Source: Lentisphaeria bacterium
GTDB taxonomy: Bacteria; Verrucomicrobiota; Lentisphaeria; Oligosphaerales; Lenti-02
DNA length: 8,496 nucleotides
Direction of reading: 5' to 3'
NCBI GenBank assembly: GCA_023145395.1
Contig: JAGLDW010001288.1
Location: 1 to 8,496 of the forward strand
Positions 1 to 7,342 of this stretch are shown piece after piece (the stretch's first letter is position 1; every line of letters starts with the position of its first letter). The position numbers and the translations under genes are program-made. The notes under the pieces were generated by a model. That model saw only the letters and a list, made by a program, of their open reading frames with translations. It ran no database searches and had not been told where the DNA came from.

Positions 1-1
1 G

Positions 2-187
2 GTCTACTCCCCCGTGGATTTCTCCTGCGCGTTGGAGGGGGACTTGGATGAGAGCGTCATGGGCTACAAGAAAGAGAGCGCGCTGAAATTGCTGGCGAAC
101 ATTCTCGGCGATGCCATGCGCCTGGAACGGTTGACACGAGACGGTGACGGCGAGGGCGCGCACCCGGCAGGAAAGGGGGGACGGTGA
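2..187 (+). CDS. C-terminal end of probable DUF4159-domain protein (partial)
   Basis: An open frame enters from the left edge and gives 61 residues before TGA at 185-187. It begins VYSPVDFSCALEG, continues through VMGYKKESALKLLANIL and ends in a low-complexity Gly/Arg-rich tail. The pattern (hydrophobic-YSP-D-S-G, then a GY segment and an Asn-Ile-Leu helix) resembles the C-terminal end of DUF4159 proteins, which often sit beside MoxR, DUF58 and BatA genes in PVC bacteria. The stop overlaps the next start as TGATG, so the two genes are probably translationally coupled. The family call rests on a short tail and the neighbourhood. A MoxR ATPase C-terminus was considered and fits less well. The function of DUF4159 is not established. 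Confidence 0.55.
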   Translation, partial: VYSPVDFSCALEGDLDESVMGYKKESALKLLANILGDAMRLERLTRDGDGEGAHPAGKGGR

Positions 188-1116
188 TGTCCGGACCTTC
201 CGACAGGGTGTTCGATCCCGAGATCATCGAGGAGCTTGGTCGCATTGACTGGATCGCAGACGCTATCGTCGATGGTTTCAAACAGGGCCTTCACCGCAGC
301 ACTACACGAGGGTTCAGTACAGAGTTCAGCGAGTTCAAACCCTACACCAAGGGGGATGATCCACGATTTCTCGACTGGCGTCTGTTCGCTCGCACCCGTC
401 GTCTGTTTGTCCGCCGCTTCGAGGCGGAGACGAACATGACGTGCAGTCTGTTGCTGGATTGCACGCGGTCGATGGCCTGGCAGTGGGAGAGCACCGTTCC
501 CAAATTGCGCTATGGCGCGAACTTGGCGGCGGCGCTGGCTCGCCTGTTCCTGCACCAGCAGGACTGTGTGGCACTCTACGCGGCGGCGGGTCGTGGCGAG
601 CCAGCCGTTCTCCCTCCTTCGTCCCGGCGCGATCAGCTAGACCATATCTACGCTGTTCTCGCTGCTCAGAATCCCAACTCTGCCCCCTGTCTGGACGCTC
701 TCTTCACCGCTTGCCTCGGGCAGAGTGGTGCACGCGGCCAGTTGATTCTGTTCTCTGATCTGGAGGAGGGGGGAGAGGAGGGATTGTCACGACTCCCAGA
801 GCTGCTGAGCATGGGGCACGAGGCGATGGTGGTTCATATTTTGGATCGGGCCGAGGTCGAATTGCCCTTTTCGGATGGCATCACGCATTTGGTGGACAGT
901 GAGAGTGGTGCCAGGCATTCCGTCGACATGCCGGAGCTTCGCCGGCGCCACGATGGCGAGGTGGCTGCGTTCCGAGCTCGATGGCGTCGGCTCTGCGCGA
1001 AGCATGGCGCTGCCTATGTTCCCTTGGACACGGGGGTGGACTATGTGACTGCACTCAGGCATATCGTGGCTGGTCGTCGGCATTTCATCGAGATGGAGAC
1101 GGACGCAGCCAGATGA
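187..1116 (+). CDS. DUF58-domain protein (VWA-like, MoxR-associated)
   Basis: The product has 309 residues and no evident signal peptide or membrane segment, so it is probably cytoplasmic. The DUF58 signature is clear: GLHRS at 34-38, RGFSTEF at 41-47, then PYTKGDDPRFLDWRLFART (52-70) and LFVRRFEAE (73-81). A VWA-like fold follows, with D91-C-T93-R-S95-M as the metal-site (MIDAS) motif, a DxTxS variant of the usual DxSxS. A second acidic strand reads LILFSDLEEG. I chose ATG at 187 because GGAAAGGGGGG lies about 6 bases upstream and the codon overlaps the previous stop; GTG at 184 is the alternative. The gene ends with ATGA overlapping the BatA-like gene. In known clusters DUF58 proteins work with MoxR ATPases and membrane VWA proteins; the exact role here is inferred. 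Confidence 0.93.
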   Translation: MSGPSDRVFDPEIIEELGRIDWIADAIVDGFKQGLHRSTTRGFSTEFSEFKPYTKGDDPRFLDWRLFARTRRLFVRRFEAETNMTCSLLLDCTRSMAWQWESTVPKLRYGANLAAALARLFLHQQDCVALYAAAGRGEPAVLPPSSRRDQLDHIYAVLAAQNPNSAPCLDALFTACLGQSGARGQLILFSDLEEGGEEGLSRLPELLSMGHEAMVVHILDRAEVELPFSDGITHLVDSESGARHSVDMPELRRRHDGEVAAFRARWRRLCAKHGAAYVPLDTGVDYVTALRHIVAGRRHFIEMETDAAR

Positions 1117-3083
1117 TCGCTTTTCTCACACCACTCGCTCTTGTCGGCCTGGCGGCGCTCTCTTGGCCGCTCTACCTGCATTTGCGCAAGCGGCGCAGTC
1201 CGCGCGAGGTGGTGGTGCCATCGCTGCTGCTTTTCGAGCAGGAGTTGTCACGCGCCCGCAAGCGCAACCTGACAGAGCTGCTTCTGCTACTCTGCCGCTT
1301 GCTGACGTTCGCCGCTTTGGCACTGCTGCTAGCGCGCCCCTTTGTCAAGACAAGGCGGCGTCTGCCCCTACCCCTTCTGGGCGGAGAGCAACGTGTGCTT
1401 GCGGTGGTGATGGACAACGGAATCGAGACGATGGCACGGTACGAAGGGAGAACTCGGTTCGAGTGGCAGCGAGACTGGCTTGCGGCAAAGCTGCAGGCAT
1501 TGCCTCCACACACTGCGGTTGCATTCGTTACCACAACTCAACCCGTGCCACCACCTTTGGTGACCCCCGACCGCGCTCTTCGCCAGCTTGGTGCATGTCG
1601 CCCGACAACCGTGAGTGGCAGCGTGCTGGAGTCGGTGGCCGCCGTACGCGAGAGCTGTGAAGGACGACAGGCTGCGCTTGTCGTCGTGGGATCACGCTCA
1701 CCGGGACTCTGGCCTCAGGGAGAGGGCTTCGAGGGACGTGTTGCCATTCTTGACACGACCGGTCGCGGTGTGCCAGGCGGCATACTTCGAGCTGAACGCG
1801 AGGGAAATCCCCCAACGCTTTCCTGCCGTTTCTTTGGGCCCGCCGACGCGCATGCGGGGCGGACTGTCACCGTGTCGGACGGCACGGCGGATCCCGTGCT
1901 TCATTCCTTGCGTTCGGACGAGGCATTGACGGGACAGGTGAGGATTCCAATCCCCACACTGCGCGGTCAGCGGCTGCGCGTGCGGATTGGCGGAGGTGAT
2001 GGCCTCGGTGTTTGGGATGCCTGGTACACTACGGGGATGGAGGAGGTGACGGCGGAAAAGAGTGTGGTGGTCTACCATGGGGATGATGACGGGGGAGTAT
2101 TGGGCAAGCAGTTTCTGAGTGCGATTCTGCAGTCGAAACCTATTGGTGGGAAGGTCTATTATGTGCCCGAAAGCGCTTCGGTGACATTGGCGAAACTCCC
2201 CACGCCGGATTCTCTCGCCGTCGTCGGTCTCGCCAGTCTGACGCCGGAGGCTGGCACCTTTCTGCGGCGTTCGCTCGCGGATGGCGCACGTGTGCTGATT
2301 GCCCCTTCGGCATCGCAAGGCGAATTGGCGTCCCTTTCTTGGACCGCGCCGTCCAAGGGGCTCTGGCGTGTGGATTCGCTGGCTCCCGAGGCGGACCGGT
2401 GGTTCGACACCCAGGCACTGTCCTTGTCAGGCCTTGTGGGCATGGGGATTCCACGGCTCCATAGCGTGCGGATGCCTTCGAATGGTGTGGTTCTGGCGAG
2501 CGCGGCGGGAGCTCCAGTGGTCCTTGGAGTCCCTGTCGAGTCAGGTCGTCTTTTCGCTTTGGCCTTCCCCCTTGATCTGGAGACGAACAGTCCCGTCTTC
2601 CACCCCGTGTTCCCGCATCTGCTGCATGCTCTTCTGTATTCGGGAGGCTCGGCGCCCGTCGGGGACGTTCACTATCAAGTGGGGCAATCTCTCGATGTCG
2701 CGGACCTCCCTGGGAAAAAGGGGGGGCTGACGCTTCCGGATGGTAGCACCACCGATCTTGGTGCCGATGGTAGTATTTTTCTCGAACTCCCTGGGTTTTA
2801 CACGTTGACGAACTCGACTGGCGTGCATGTGCTTGTCGTGAACACTCCTCGCCCCCCTCTGGCCGTTCCTCTGCCTCAGAGTCAGTGGAATGAGAATTGG
2901 CCTCAACTTGCAGTTCGCTGGCTGGACGAGGGGGTGGATCTTGGGAGTCGCGAGCTATACGCGCTGCATGGGGAGAGAGAGGCATATGATTTGTCCGCGC
3001 TAGCAGCTCTGGCACTTGTGGCCGGACTTGTTCTGGAGGCGCTGCTGCTGCTCGCCAAGGCATTTCGGAACGGGAGGGACTGA
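1113..3083 (+). CDS. BatA-like membrane protein with degenerate VWA region
   Basis: The product has 656 residues. Residues 1-77 match the BatA / aerotolerance N-terminal domain: a first hydrophobic segment (FLTPLALVGLAALSWPLYL), a basic stretch (RKRRSPR), then a second membrane segment ending LLLARPF. A VWA-like region follows, but the expected DNSxSM metal motif reads D101-N-G-I-E-T-M, so metal binding is probably lost. A long mixed beta region follows, and a last membrane helix lies near residues 626-647, before a short basic tail. The topology suggests a large periplasmic or external part. ATG at 1113 overlaps the DUF58 stop as ATGA. The open frame extends further upstream, but that part overlaps DUF58 out of frame and is not conserved-looking. 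GGAG at 1095-1098 is rather far from the start, so translation probably depends on coupling. Confidence 0.88.
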   Translation: MIAFLTPLALVGLAALSWPLYLHLRKRRSPREVVVPSLLLFEQELSRARKRNLTELLLLLCRLLTFAALALLLARPFVKTRRRLPLPLLGGEQRVLAVVMDNGIETMARYEGRTRFEWQRDWLAAKLQALPPHTAVAFVTTTQPVPPPLVTPDRALRQLGACRPTTVSGSVLESVAAVRESCEGRQAALVVVGSRSPGLWPQGEGFEGRVAILDTTGRGVPGGILRAEREGNPPTLSCRFFGPADAHAGRTVTVSDGTADPVLHSLRSDEALTGQVRIPIPTLRGQRLRVRIGGGDGLGVWDAWYTTGMEEVTAEKSVVVYHGDDDGGVLGKQFLSAILQSKPIGGKVYYVPESASVTLAKLPTPDSLAVVGLASLTPEAGTFLRRSLADGARVLIAPSASQGELASLSWTAPSKGLWRVDSLAPEADRWFDTQALSLSGLVGMGIPRLHSVRMPSNGVVLASAAGAPVVLGVPVESGRLFALAFPLDLETNSPVFHPVFPHLLHALLYSGGSAPVGDVHYQVGQSLDVADLPGKKGGLTLPDGSTTDLGADGSIFLELPGFYTLTNSTGVHVLVVNTPRPPLAVPLPQSQWNENWPQLAVRWLDEGVDLGSRELYALHGEREAYDLSALAALALVAGLVLEALLLLAKAFRNGRD

Positions 3084-3084
3084 C

Positions 3085-5166
3085 ATGGTGTCTCTCTGCC
3101 TTGTTCTACTTCTACTCGCCTTTTTCGGCAATCTGCTGGTGTATGTGCGACTGCGTGGCAGACCAGTGCGCCGCGTGCTAGGCGCCTGTCTGAAAGGGAT
3201 ATCCTTTGTGGTGGTTGCTCTGCTGTTGTGGCTGATCTTTGTGCATGAGACGCATCCAGAGGATGATGATGGAGCGCAGAAGCGGACCATCTCGCTTCTG
3301 CGCGACCGGTCTGCGAGCATGGAGTTGCGCGCGGATGGCACTGTGTCGCGCACTGTCGTTGCCGACAGGATTGAGAGACTGTTGGAGAAGGCGGTCGAAG
3401 AGGACGATGAGGGTGGCACGATAGAAATCCGCCATTTCGAATACGGGGGGAACGTGGTTCGTTCAGGCAGCGGCAAGTCGGTGGACCCTGAGCATTCCCG
3501 AGTATCGCAGGCCGTGGATGCTGTGTCGGGACGCATGGGGGCGGGTGCTGTGCTTGTGGTTTCCGACGGATGCTTCGCTTCCGGGCAATCCGGTGGTGCG
3601 CTTCGACGACAGGCGGAGAATCGGGGCGTTTCCGTGTATTCTGTGGGCACTTTCGAGTCGGATCGCGCCTGGAATGAAATTATCCTTGGTGATCTGGACT
3701 TGGCCGCACTGAACCCCGAGAGTGTCTCCGTGCCGTTGATGGTAGGCCTTGGGGCGGTAGGCAGGGAGGTGGAGATGATCTGTCTGGTGGATTCGCGGAA
3801 GGTATGCGCCAAGCGGGTTGTGCTTGCGGATCGAAAGACTGTGACGCTGCTGCTCGGTGTGCAAGATCCTGGATGGCATCTACTCACCGTGACGACACCC
3901 GCGTTGGTGGGCGAGCTGTGTCAGGAGAATAACACGCGCAACGTGATGTTTCGGACCACGGGCCGCAAGAAGGTTGTGTTGCTGTATGGGCGTCCGACCC
4001 GCGAGACAGTGCAGCTAGCTCGGAACCTGCGGACTCAATTCGGTTCAAGATTGCAGGTGCTCCCCGAGTCTGAAGCCGCGATTGCGGAGGTGTCGGGTAC
4101 GGATGTTGCGATGTTCGTGGTTGGGGACGTGCGTCCCGACCGCCTCTCCAAAAGCTTGCTGTCTGCGCTCGCGAGTCCCCGCGCCCGCCGTATCATGTTA
4201 CCGTCCTCTTTGATGTTCTCCTGGCCGTTTTCACTCCCTGTGATAGGCGGGTCTGACGGTGTGAAGGCGCAGCGCCTATCCCTGGCACTACAGATTCCCG
4301 GAGGTGTGCGTCTCCCCACGTTGGAGCTGCTTGGGGAGTTGCGCGCGCCCGTACGCCGTCTGGCGGTGGTGCGTCCACGCCTGGGAGCCGTGGCACTGCT
4401 TGAGGCCGTTGGAGGCAACATGGCGCTCCCCTTTGTTGTTTCCGATGATCGATATGAGCCTCGGACATTGGTTGTCCTTGGAGACAGCACGTGGCGCTGG
4501 AGCATGTCCCCCAATGCCTCGATCCGTGCATGCTATGCTGCTGTTTGGCAGCACTTGATCAGTCTGTTGAGTGGCAAAGGATCGGAAGAATTGGATCTGG
4601 AACTGGCGCTGTCGTCGCTGCCAAGCACGGATGTCACCATCACCGTCCGGCCCCCACCCTCCATTGCAGATCCTCGGACACTGCATGTCGAGGTGGAGCT
4701 TGCGCAGGGCGGCGGCACGGCATCCAGACAAGCACTCATTTTCGACATCTCCCGTGGCTGTTTCACTGGCTCGGCGGGATATACAGTGCCAGGGGTAGTG
4801 CTGTGGGTGCGTGCGATGGGATGTGGTGACGGACAAACCTGCCGGTCTGAACGCAAACCCGTCTTTCGTGAGGCGTTTCGGAGCGAGCATGCCGTCACTG
4901 TGCCTTCGATTTCAGCCGTGCGCGGAATTGCGACTGACTCCGCGTTGGGCGCCTCCGCCATGGAAGGTGCCAAGGAGGTGGTTGGCAAACTGCTGCAGGA
5001 ACTTCCCGAGCCTCCGCCCCCCGTGAGAAAACGGGAGAGATCCTTTCGCCTGGAGATGGTGTTGGCTGGGTTGCTTGTTGTTCTGCTCGGGATCGAGTGG
5101 GGAGTCGAGCGTCTGCTGCCTACAAGGGACGCTAGAAAACGGAAGGGGAGAATGAAAGAACCATAG
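3085..5166 (+). CDS. Membrane-anchored VWA protein with glutamine-amidotransferase-like region
   Basis: The product has 693 residues. Two N-terminal membrane helices (about 3-20 and 38-53) precede an acidic linker (EDDDG). The VWA domain has an intact MIDAS, D74-R-S76-A-S78-M, and a later VVSDG with D161. The middle region begins KKVVLLYGRPTRETVQLARNL, and LGDSTWRWSM with AVWQHLISLL follows. This is the layout of the large VWA / class I amidotransferase-like proteins found beside DUF58 and BatA genes in PVC bacteria; I see no catalytic Cys-His-Glu set, so enzymatic activity is unlikely. A proline-rich stretch (PEPPPP) and a C-terminal membrane helix (VLAGLLVVLLGIEW) end the protein with a basic tail. 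ATG at 3085 is chosen because GGGAGGG (3072-3078) lies 6 bases upstream and only one base separates it from the previous stop. It is the last gene of the operon. Confidence 0.88.
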   Translation: MVSLCLVLLLLAFFGNLLVYVRLRGRPVRRVLGACLKGISFVVVALLLWLIFVHETHPEDDDGAQKRTISLLRDRSASMELRADGTVSRTVVADRIERLLEKAVEEDDEGGTIEIRHFEYGGNVVRSGSGKSVDPEHSRVSQAVDAVSGRMGAGAVLVVSDGCFASGQSGGALRRQAENRGVSVYSVGTFESDRAWNEIILGDLDLAALNPESVSVPLMVGLGAVGREVEMICLVDSRKVCAKRVVLADRKTVTLLLGVQDPGWHLLTVTTPALVGELCQENNTRNVMFRTTGRKKVVLLYGRPTRETVQLARNLRTQFGSRLQVLPESEAAIAEVSGTDVAMFVVGDVRPDRLSKSLLSALASPRARRIMLPSSLMFSWPFSLPVIGGSDGVKAQRLSLALQIPGGVRLPTLELLGELRAPVRRLAVVRPRLGAVALLEAVGGNMALPFVVSDDRYEPRTLVVLGDSTWRWSMSPNASIRACYAAVWQHLISLLSGKGSEELDLELALSSLPSTDVTITVRPPPSIADPRTLHVEVELAQGGGTASRQALIFDISRGCFTGSAGYTVPGVVLWVRAMGCGDGQTCRSERKPVFREAFRSEHAVTVPSISAVRGIATDSALGASAMEGAKEVVGKLLQELPEPPPPVRKRERSFRLEMVLAGLLVVLLGIEWGVERLLPTRDARKRKGRMKEP

Positions 5167-5337
5167 GAGACAATTCAAATAGGAAATCCGGACGTTTTTT
5201 TGTGGTGCCAGGGGTGGGGGAGAAAAATGAATGAAACCAATGGGATCCCTTTGACTATTATCTTAGACTGTTCTATATTAGCCACTAGAAAGAAGATGCC
5301 TTGCTCGAGATTGATGGGGCGCAGTGAGGAAGATGCC
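5167..5337. other. Intergenic region between operon and RAYT
   Basis: These 171 bases are visibly richer in A and T than the operon. They hold a T7 run (5195-5201) with no convincing stem in front of it, a purine-rich stretch (5211-5227), a good promoter (5251-5279) and an SD-like GAGGAAG (5326-5332). An open frame in phase with the transposase runs through the whole region from TTG 5200 or ATG 5227. Its encoded residues look unlike a transposase, and the promoter lies inside it, so I treat it as untranslated leader. Confidence 0.5.
5251..5279 (+). promoter_or_regulatory. Sigma70-like promoter for the RAYT gene
   Basis: TTGACT (5251-5256) and TATATT (5274-5279) are separated by exactly 17 bases. 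Each box matches the sigma70 consensus at five of six positions. Transcription would start near 5286, about 50 bases before the chosen RAYT start. The site lies in the A+T-rich stretch, so a chance match is possible, but both the spacing and the position fit. Confidence 0.6.
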
Positions 5338-6240
5338 ATGGGAAGAATGCCAAGAAACTTCAGCAACACGGATCAGCAGATTTTCCACATCTTCAACCGC
5401 GCTTGCGGGCTCGAGAATGAGCGGCCCTTGGAGAATTTGGGATGCAGGGAGAAACTGCTTCAGCTCATTCTTCGGGCCACCAAGTTGCACAACTTCGACA
5501 TTATCTCCTTCCAGATTGAGGGAAATCACTATCACATCGAGGGCAGAAGCAACCCGAACCCCGTTTCACGGCAGGAGGTAGCACGTCGGTATCAGGACTA
5601 CTACGGAAAGGAGATTCCTCAGCATATCCTTGATGATGAAACCGAGTTTCGCAGGCTGGTTGATCGCATCGCTAGCGTGTCGGATTTTGCGGGGTTGTTC
5701 CAGGGCATGTTTTCAAGATGGTACAATAGGGAGGCGAGTCGAAACGGGTGTCCTCGGCGCGGCAGCTTTTGGGCTGGCCGTTTCAAGTGCAACGAACTGG
5801 AGATGGGCGATCCAGTGCTTGCGTGTCTTGAGTATATCGATCTGAACTGTGTCAAGGCAGGACTTTCCGATTCCCCCGCTGATTATCCTTATGGGTCGCA
5901 CGCTCTCTGGGACCAATTGGAGAAGCATCCTTGCCCTGAAGCCTTATGCGAAGTGGTCGGACACTCGCTCGAAATCGCTTGGAGGAAGCGCGGGCCTCAT
6001 ATCGACATCGCCAACCCCGTGGTTATTCTCGCTCATGTGCGCGATCGCAGCAGTTTGGCAGCAAGAAATGTTGCGTCCAAGCGTTCGCGGGGGAGACACC
6101 ACTATCTGGACCGCCGCTGCCGCAGTGGAGTTCGGGCATCACGCTCCGAGGACGCCCCATGCACTCTCTGGGACCGTGACGGTGTTGTCGGCAGTGTAAA
6201 GTTTGTTCATGCGCGTCTGTGTGAACTTGTTACTCGCTAA
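5338..6240 (+). CDS. REP-associated tyrosine transposase (RAYT, Y1/HUH family)
   Basis: The product has 300 residues. The Y1 transposase fold shows in order: an N-terminal MPRNF...FHIFNRA segment, the HUH metal motif N-H64-Y-H66 on a beta strand, the presumed catalytic Y129 in SRWYNR, the RRGSFWAGRFKCNEL block (140-154), and YIDLNCVKAGL followed by DYPYGS. Such proteins cut and rejoin single-stranded DNA at hairpins and are linked to dispersed REP palindromes. About 70 further residues beyond the core include a basic patch (KRSRGRHH) and DGVVGSVKFV, resembling the DGxxxGSxxFV tail of related proteins and then stopping soon after. Start choice: ATG 5338 has GAGGAAG five bases upstream and lies downstream of the promoter. 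ATG 5314, ATG 5347 and the far upstream ATG 5227 (behind GGGGGAG) remain possible. The gene appears to be a single unit and its stop is two bases from a large palindrome. Confidence 0.88.
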   Translation: MGRMPRNFSNTDQQIFHIFNRACGLENERPLENLGCREKLLQLILRATKLHNFDIISFQIEGNHYHIEGRSNPNPVSRQEVARRYQDYYGKEIPQHILDDETEFRRLVDRIASVSDFAGLFQGMFSRWYNREASRNGCPRRGSFWAGRFKCNELEMGDPVLACLEYIDLNCVKAGLSDSPADYPYGSHALWDQLEKHPCPEALCEVVGHSLEIAWRKRGPHIDIANPVVILAHVRDRSSLAARNVASKRSRGRHHYLDRRCRSGVRASRSEDAPCTLWDRDGVVGSVKFVHARLCELVTR

Positions 6241-6242
6241 GA

Positions 6243-6314
6243 GTCGGTGCGGAAAGTTCTTTCATCCCGCAGTGCGCATGCGCAATGCGGGATGAAAGAA
6301 CTTTCCGTGCCGAC
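6243..6314. repeat. 72-bp near-perfect palindrome, REP-like, at RAYT 3' end
   Basis: Two 29-base arms (6243-6271 and 6286-6314) are inverted copies differing at only two adjacent positions (6248/6309 and 6249/6308). Read as the + strand, these are T-G and G-T wobbles, so the + strand can still pair fully; the - strand would have two A-C mismatches. Between the arms lies the perfect 12-base palindrome TGCGCATGCGCA (6273-6284), flanked by one G/A mismatch. Each arm also holds its own small inverted repeat (GAAAG-TT-CTTTC at 6252-6263, and its complement), so an alternative three-hairpin fold is possible. It starts two bases after the RAYT stop. RAYT genes usually carry REP hairpins next to them, so this is probably the transposase's substrate. 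No T tract follows, so it is not a standard terminator. Confidence 0.85.
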
Positions 6315-6416
6315 CCCAAGATGCAGCTTCTCTGTCTATCTCGGCAAGAAAAACACCTGTCAGATTGTCTTGGCAGCAAGTTGCCGCGCCCAATAGAGCC
6401 AGGAATCATGATGCCT

Positions 6417-6461
6417 AGCACCGATAGTGCTGGAGGTGTTTGATCCCTGGCACCACCTCCA
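6417..6461. repeat. Small hairpins in the convergent intergenic region
   Basis: AGCAC (6417-6421) and GTGCT (6427-6431) form a five-base stem with a five-base loop. TGGAGGTG (6431-6438) and CACCTCCA (6454-6461) form a perfect eight-base stem with a 15-base loop. They lie 3' of both the RAYT and the ZIP genes, which converge here. Neither stem is followed by a T run on either strand, so termination is only a possibility. The rest of 6315-6489 shows no gene I can support. Confidence 0.4.
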
Positions 6462-6489
6462 CCTCTGATATCGTCTCTCCATCTCTCGG

Positions 6490-7305
6490 TCAGCCGAGTG
6501 CGACATCGAGTGTCATCATGGTGGCGAATCCGAACATGCCTCCCATGGTGGCGAAATCGGTGTTTCCCTCCATTTGGGACTCGGGGATGAGCTGTTCAAT
6601 AACCACGAAAATCATGGCACCAGCTGCGAAGGAGAGCGCATAGGGGAGGATGGGTTTGCAGATGACCACTGCAATGGCTCCAAGCATGCCCGAGATGGGT
6701 TCGACCATTCCGGAGAGCTGTCCGTACCAGAAACTTTTCATGCGACTCATTCCCTCGCGCCGAAGAGGGACGGAGACGCTGGCGCCCTCTGGGAAATTCT
6801 GTATCCCTATTCCGATAGTTAGGGCGATTGCCGCGCCGAGGGAGAAGCCCTCGTAGCCTGCTGCGACGGCGCCGAAGGCGACCCCTACAGCCAAGCCCTC
6901 CGGGATGTTGTGGATTGTGATGGCGAGGACCAGCAGCACGCTGCGCCGCCAGGATGTCTTGATTCCCTCCGCTTTCTTCATTCCGGGGTGCAGGTGTGGA
7001 AGTACGGCGTCGATTCCCCGGAGGAAGAAGCCACCAAGAAGGAATCCAATCAATGCAGGGACCCAGGAGGGGAGCGGTCCCCCCTCCGACATCTCAATTG
7101 CTGGACTGAGAAGAGACCAGAAACTGGCGGCGATCATGACGCCGGCTGCGAAGCCGAGCATTCCGTCCAGCACTTTGCGGTTGATGGTCCTGAAGAAAAT
7201 CACCAACGCAGCGCCCAATGCTGTGACAGCCCAGGTGAACAGTGTGCCTAAGAGGGCTTGGGCGACTGGATGGAGGCCGGTGAAGAGGTTCGTGATCGTC
7301 TGCAT
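6490..7305 (-). CDS. ZIP-family divalent metal transporter (GufA-like)
   Basis: The product has 271 residues and is very hydrophobic, with about eight membrane helices, as in the family. The metal-site motifs are intact: H132-N-I-P-E136-G and Q169-N-F-P-E173-G on adjacent helices, followed by GMVEP with E202. A cytoplasmic-type linker contains PHLHPG (H104, H106). This pattern is typical of bacterial GufA / ZIPB transporters, which move Zn2+ and related metals across the inner membrane; the exact metal cannot be read from the sequence. The N-terminus (MQTITNLFTGLHPVAQALLGTLFTWAVTALGA given in part) looks complete. ATG is at 7303-7305. Only six native bases and the TA separate it from the end of an IS630 element, whose terminal GGAA (- strand of 7314-7317) is the only SD-like sequence available, eight bases upstream. 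Confidence 0.93.
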   Translation of the reverse strand: MQTITNLFTGLHPVAQALLGTLFTWAVTALGAALVIFFRTINRKVLDGMLGFAAGVMIAASFWSLLSPAIEMSEGGPLPSWVPALIGFLLGGFFLRGIDAVLPHLHPGMKKAEGIKTSWRRSVLLVLAITIHNIPEGLAVGVAFGAVAAGYEGFSLGAAIALTIGIGIQNFPEGASVSVPLRREGMSRMKSFWYGQLSGMVEPISGMLGAIAVVICKPILPYALSFAAGAMIFVVIEQLIPESQMEGNTDFATMGGMFGFATMMTLDVALG

Positions 7306-7313
7306 GGTTCTTA

Positions 7314-7342
7314 TTCCAATTTGTTTTCAAGATGATTGCAAC
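7314..7342 (+). repeat. Left terminal inverted repeat of the IS630 element
   Basis: The 29 bases from TTCCAATTTG to GATTGCAAC match the complement of 8467-8495 with a single difference (A at 7319 against T on the other side). The match gains one further base on each side because the TA target site is itself palindromic. A ten-base palindrome, AACTATAGTT (7340-7349), overlaps the inner edge. Confidence 0.93.

Noticed and set aside
2140..3063. 307-residue - strand open frame inside the BatA-like gene
   Set aside because: Its low-complexity Arg/Pro/Ser composition and position fully inside a convincing + strand gene mark it as a shadow.
5181..5201. Possible intrinsic terminator of the operon at the T7 run (5195-5201)
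   Set aside because: Only a very short TCCGGA self-complement precedes the T run; no stable stem can be drawn.
5152..6301. Ten-base direct repeat ATGAAAGAAC at 5152-5161 and 6292-6301, possibly marking an insertion footprint
   Set aside because: The first copy is within codons of the VWA gene, the second inside the palindrome arm, and a match this short is unremarkable at this distance.
6485..6498. Hairpin CTCGG-TCAG-CCGAG over the ZIP stop codon as a terminator
   Set aside because: Five-base stem overlapping the stop codon, with no T run on the - strand after it.
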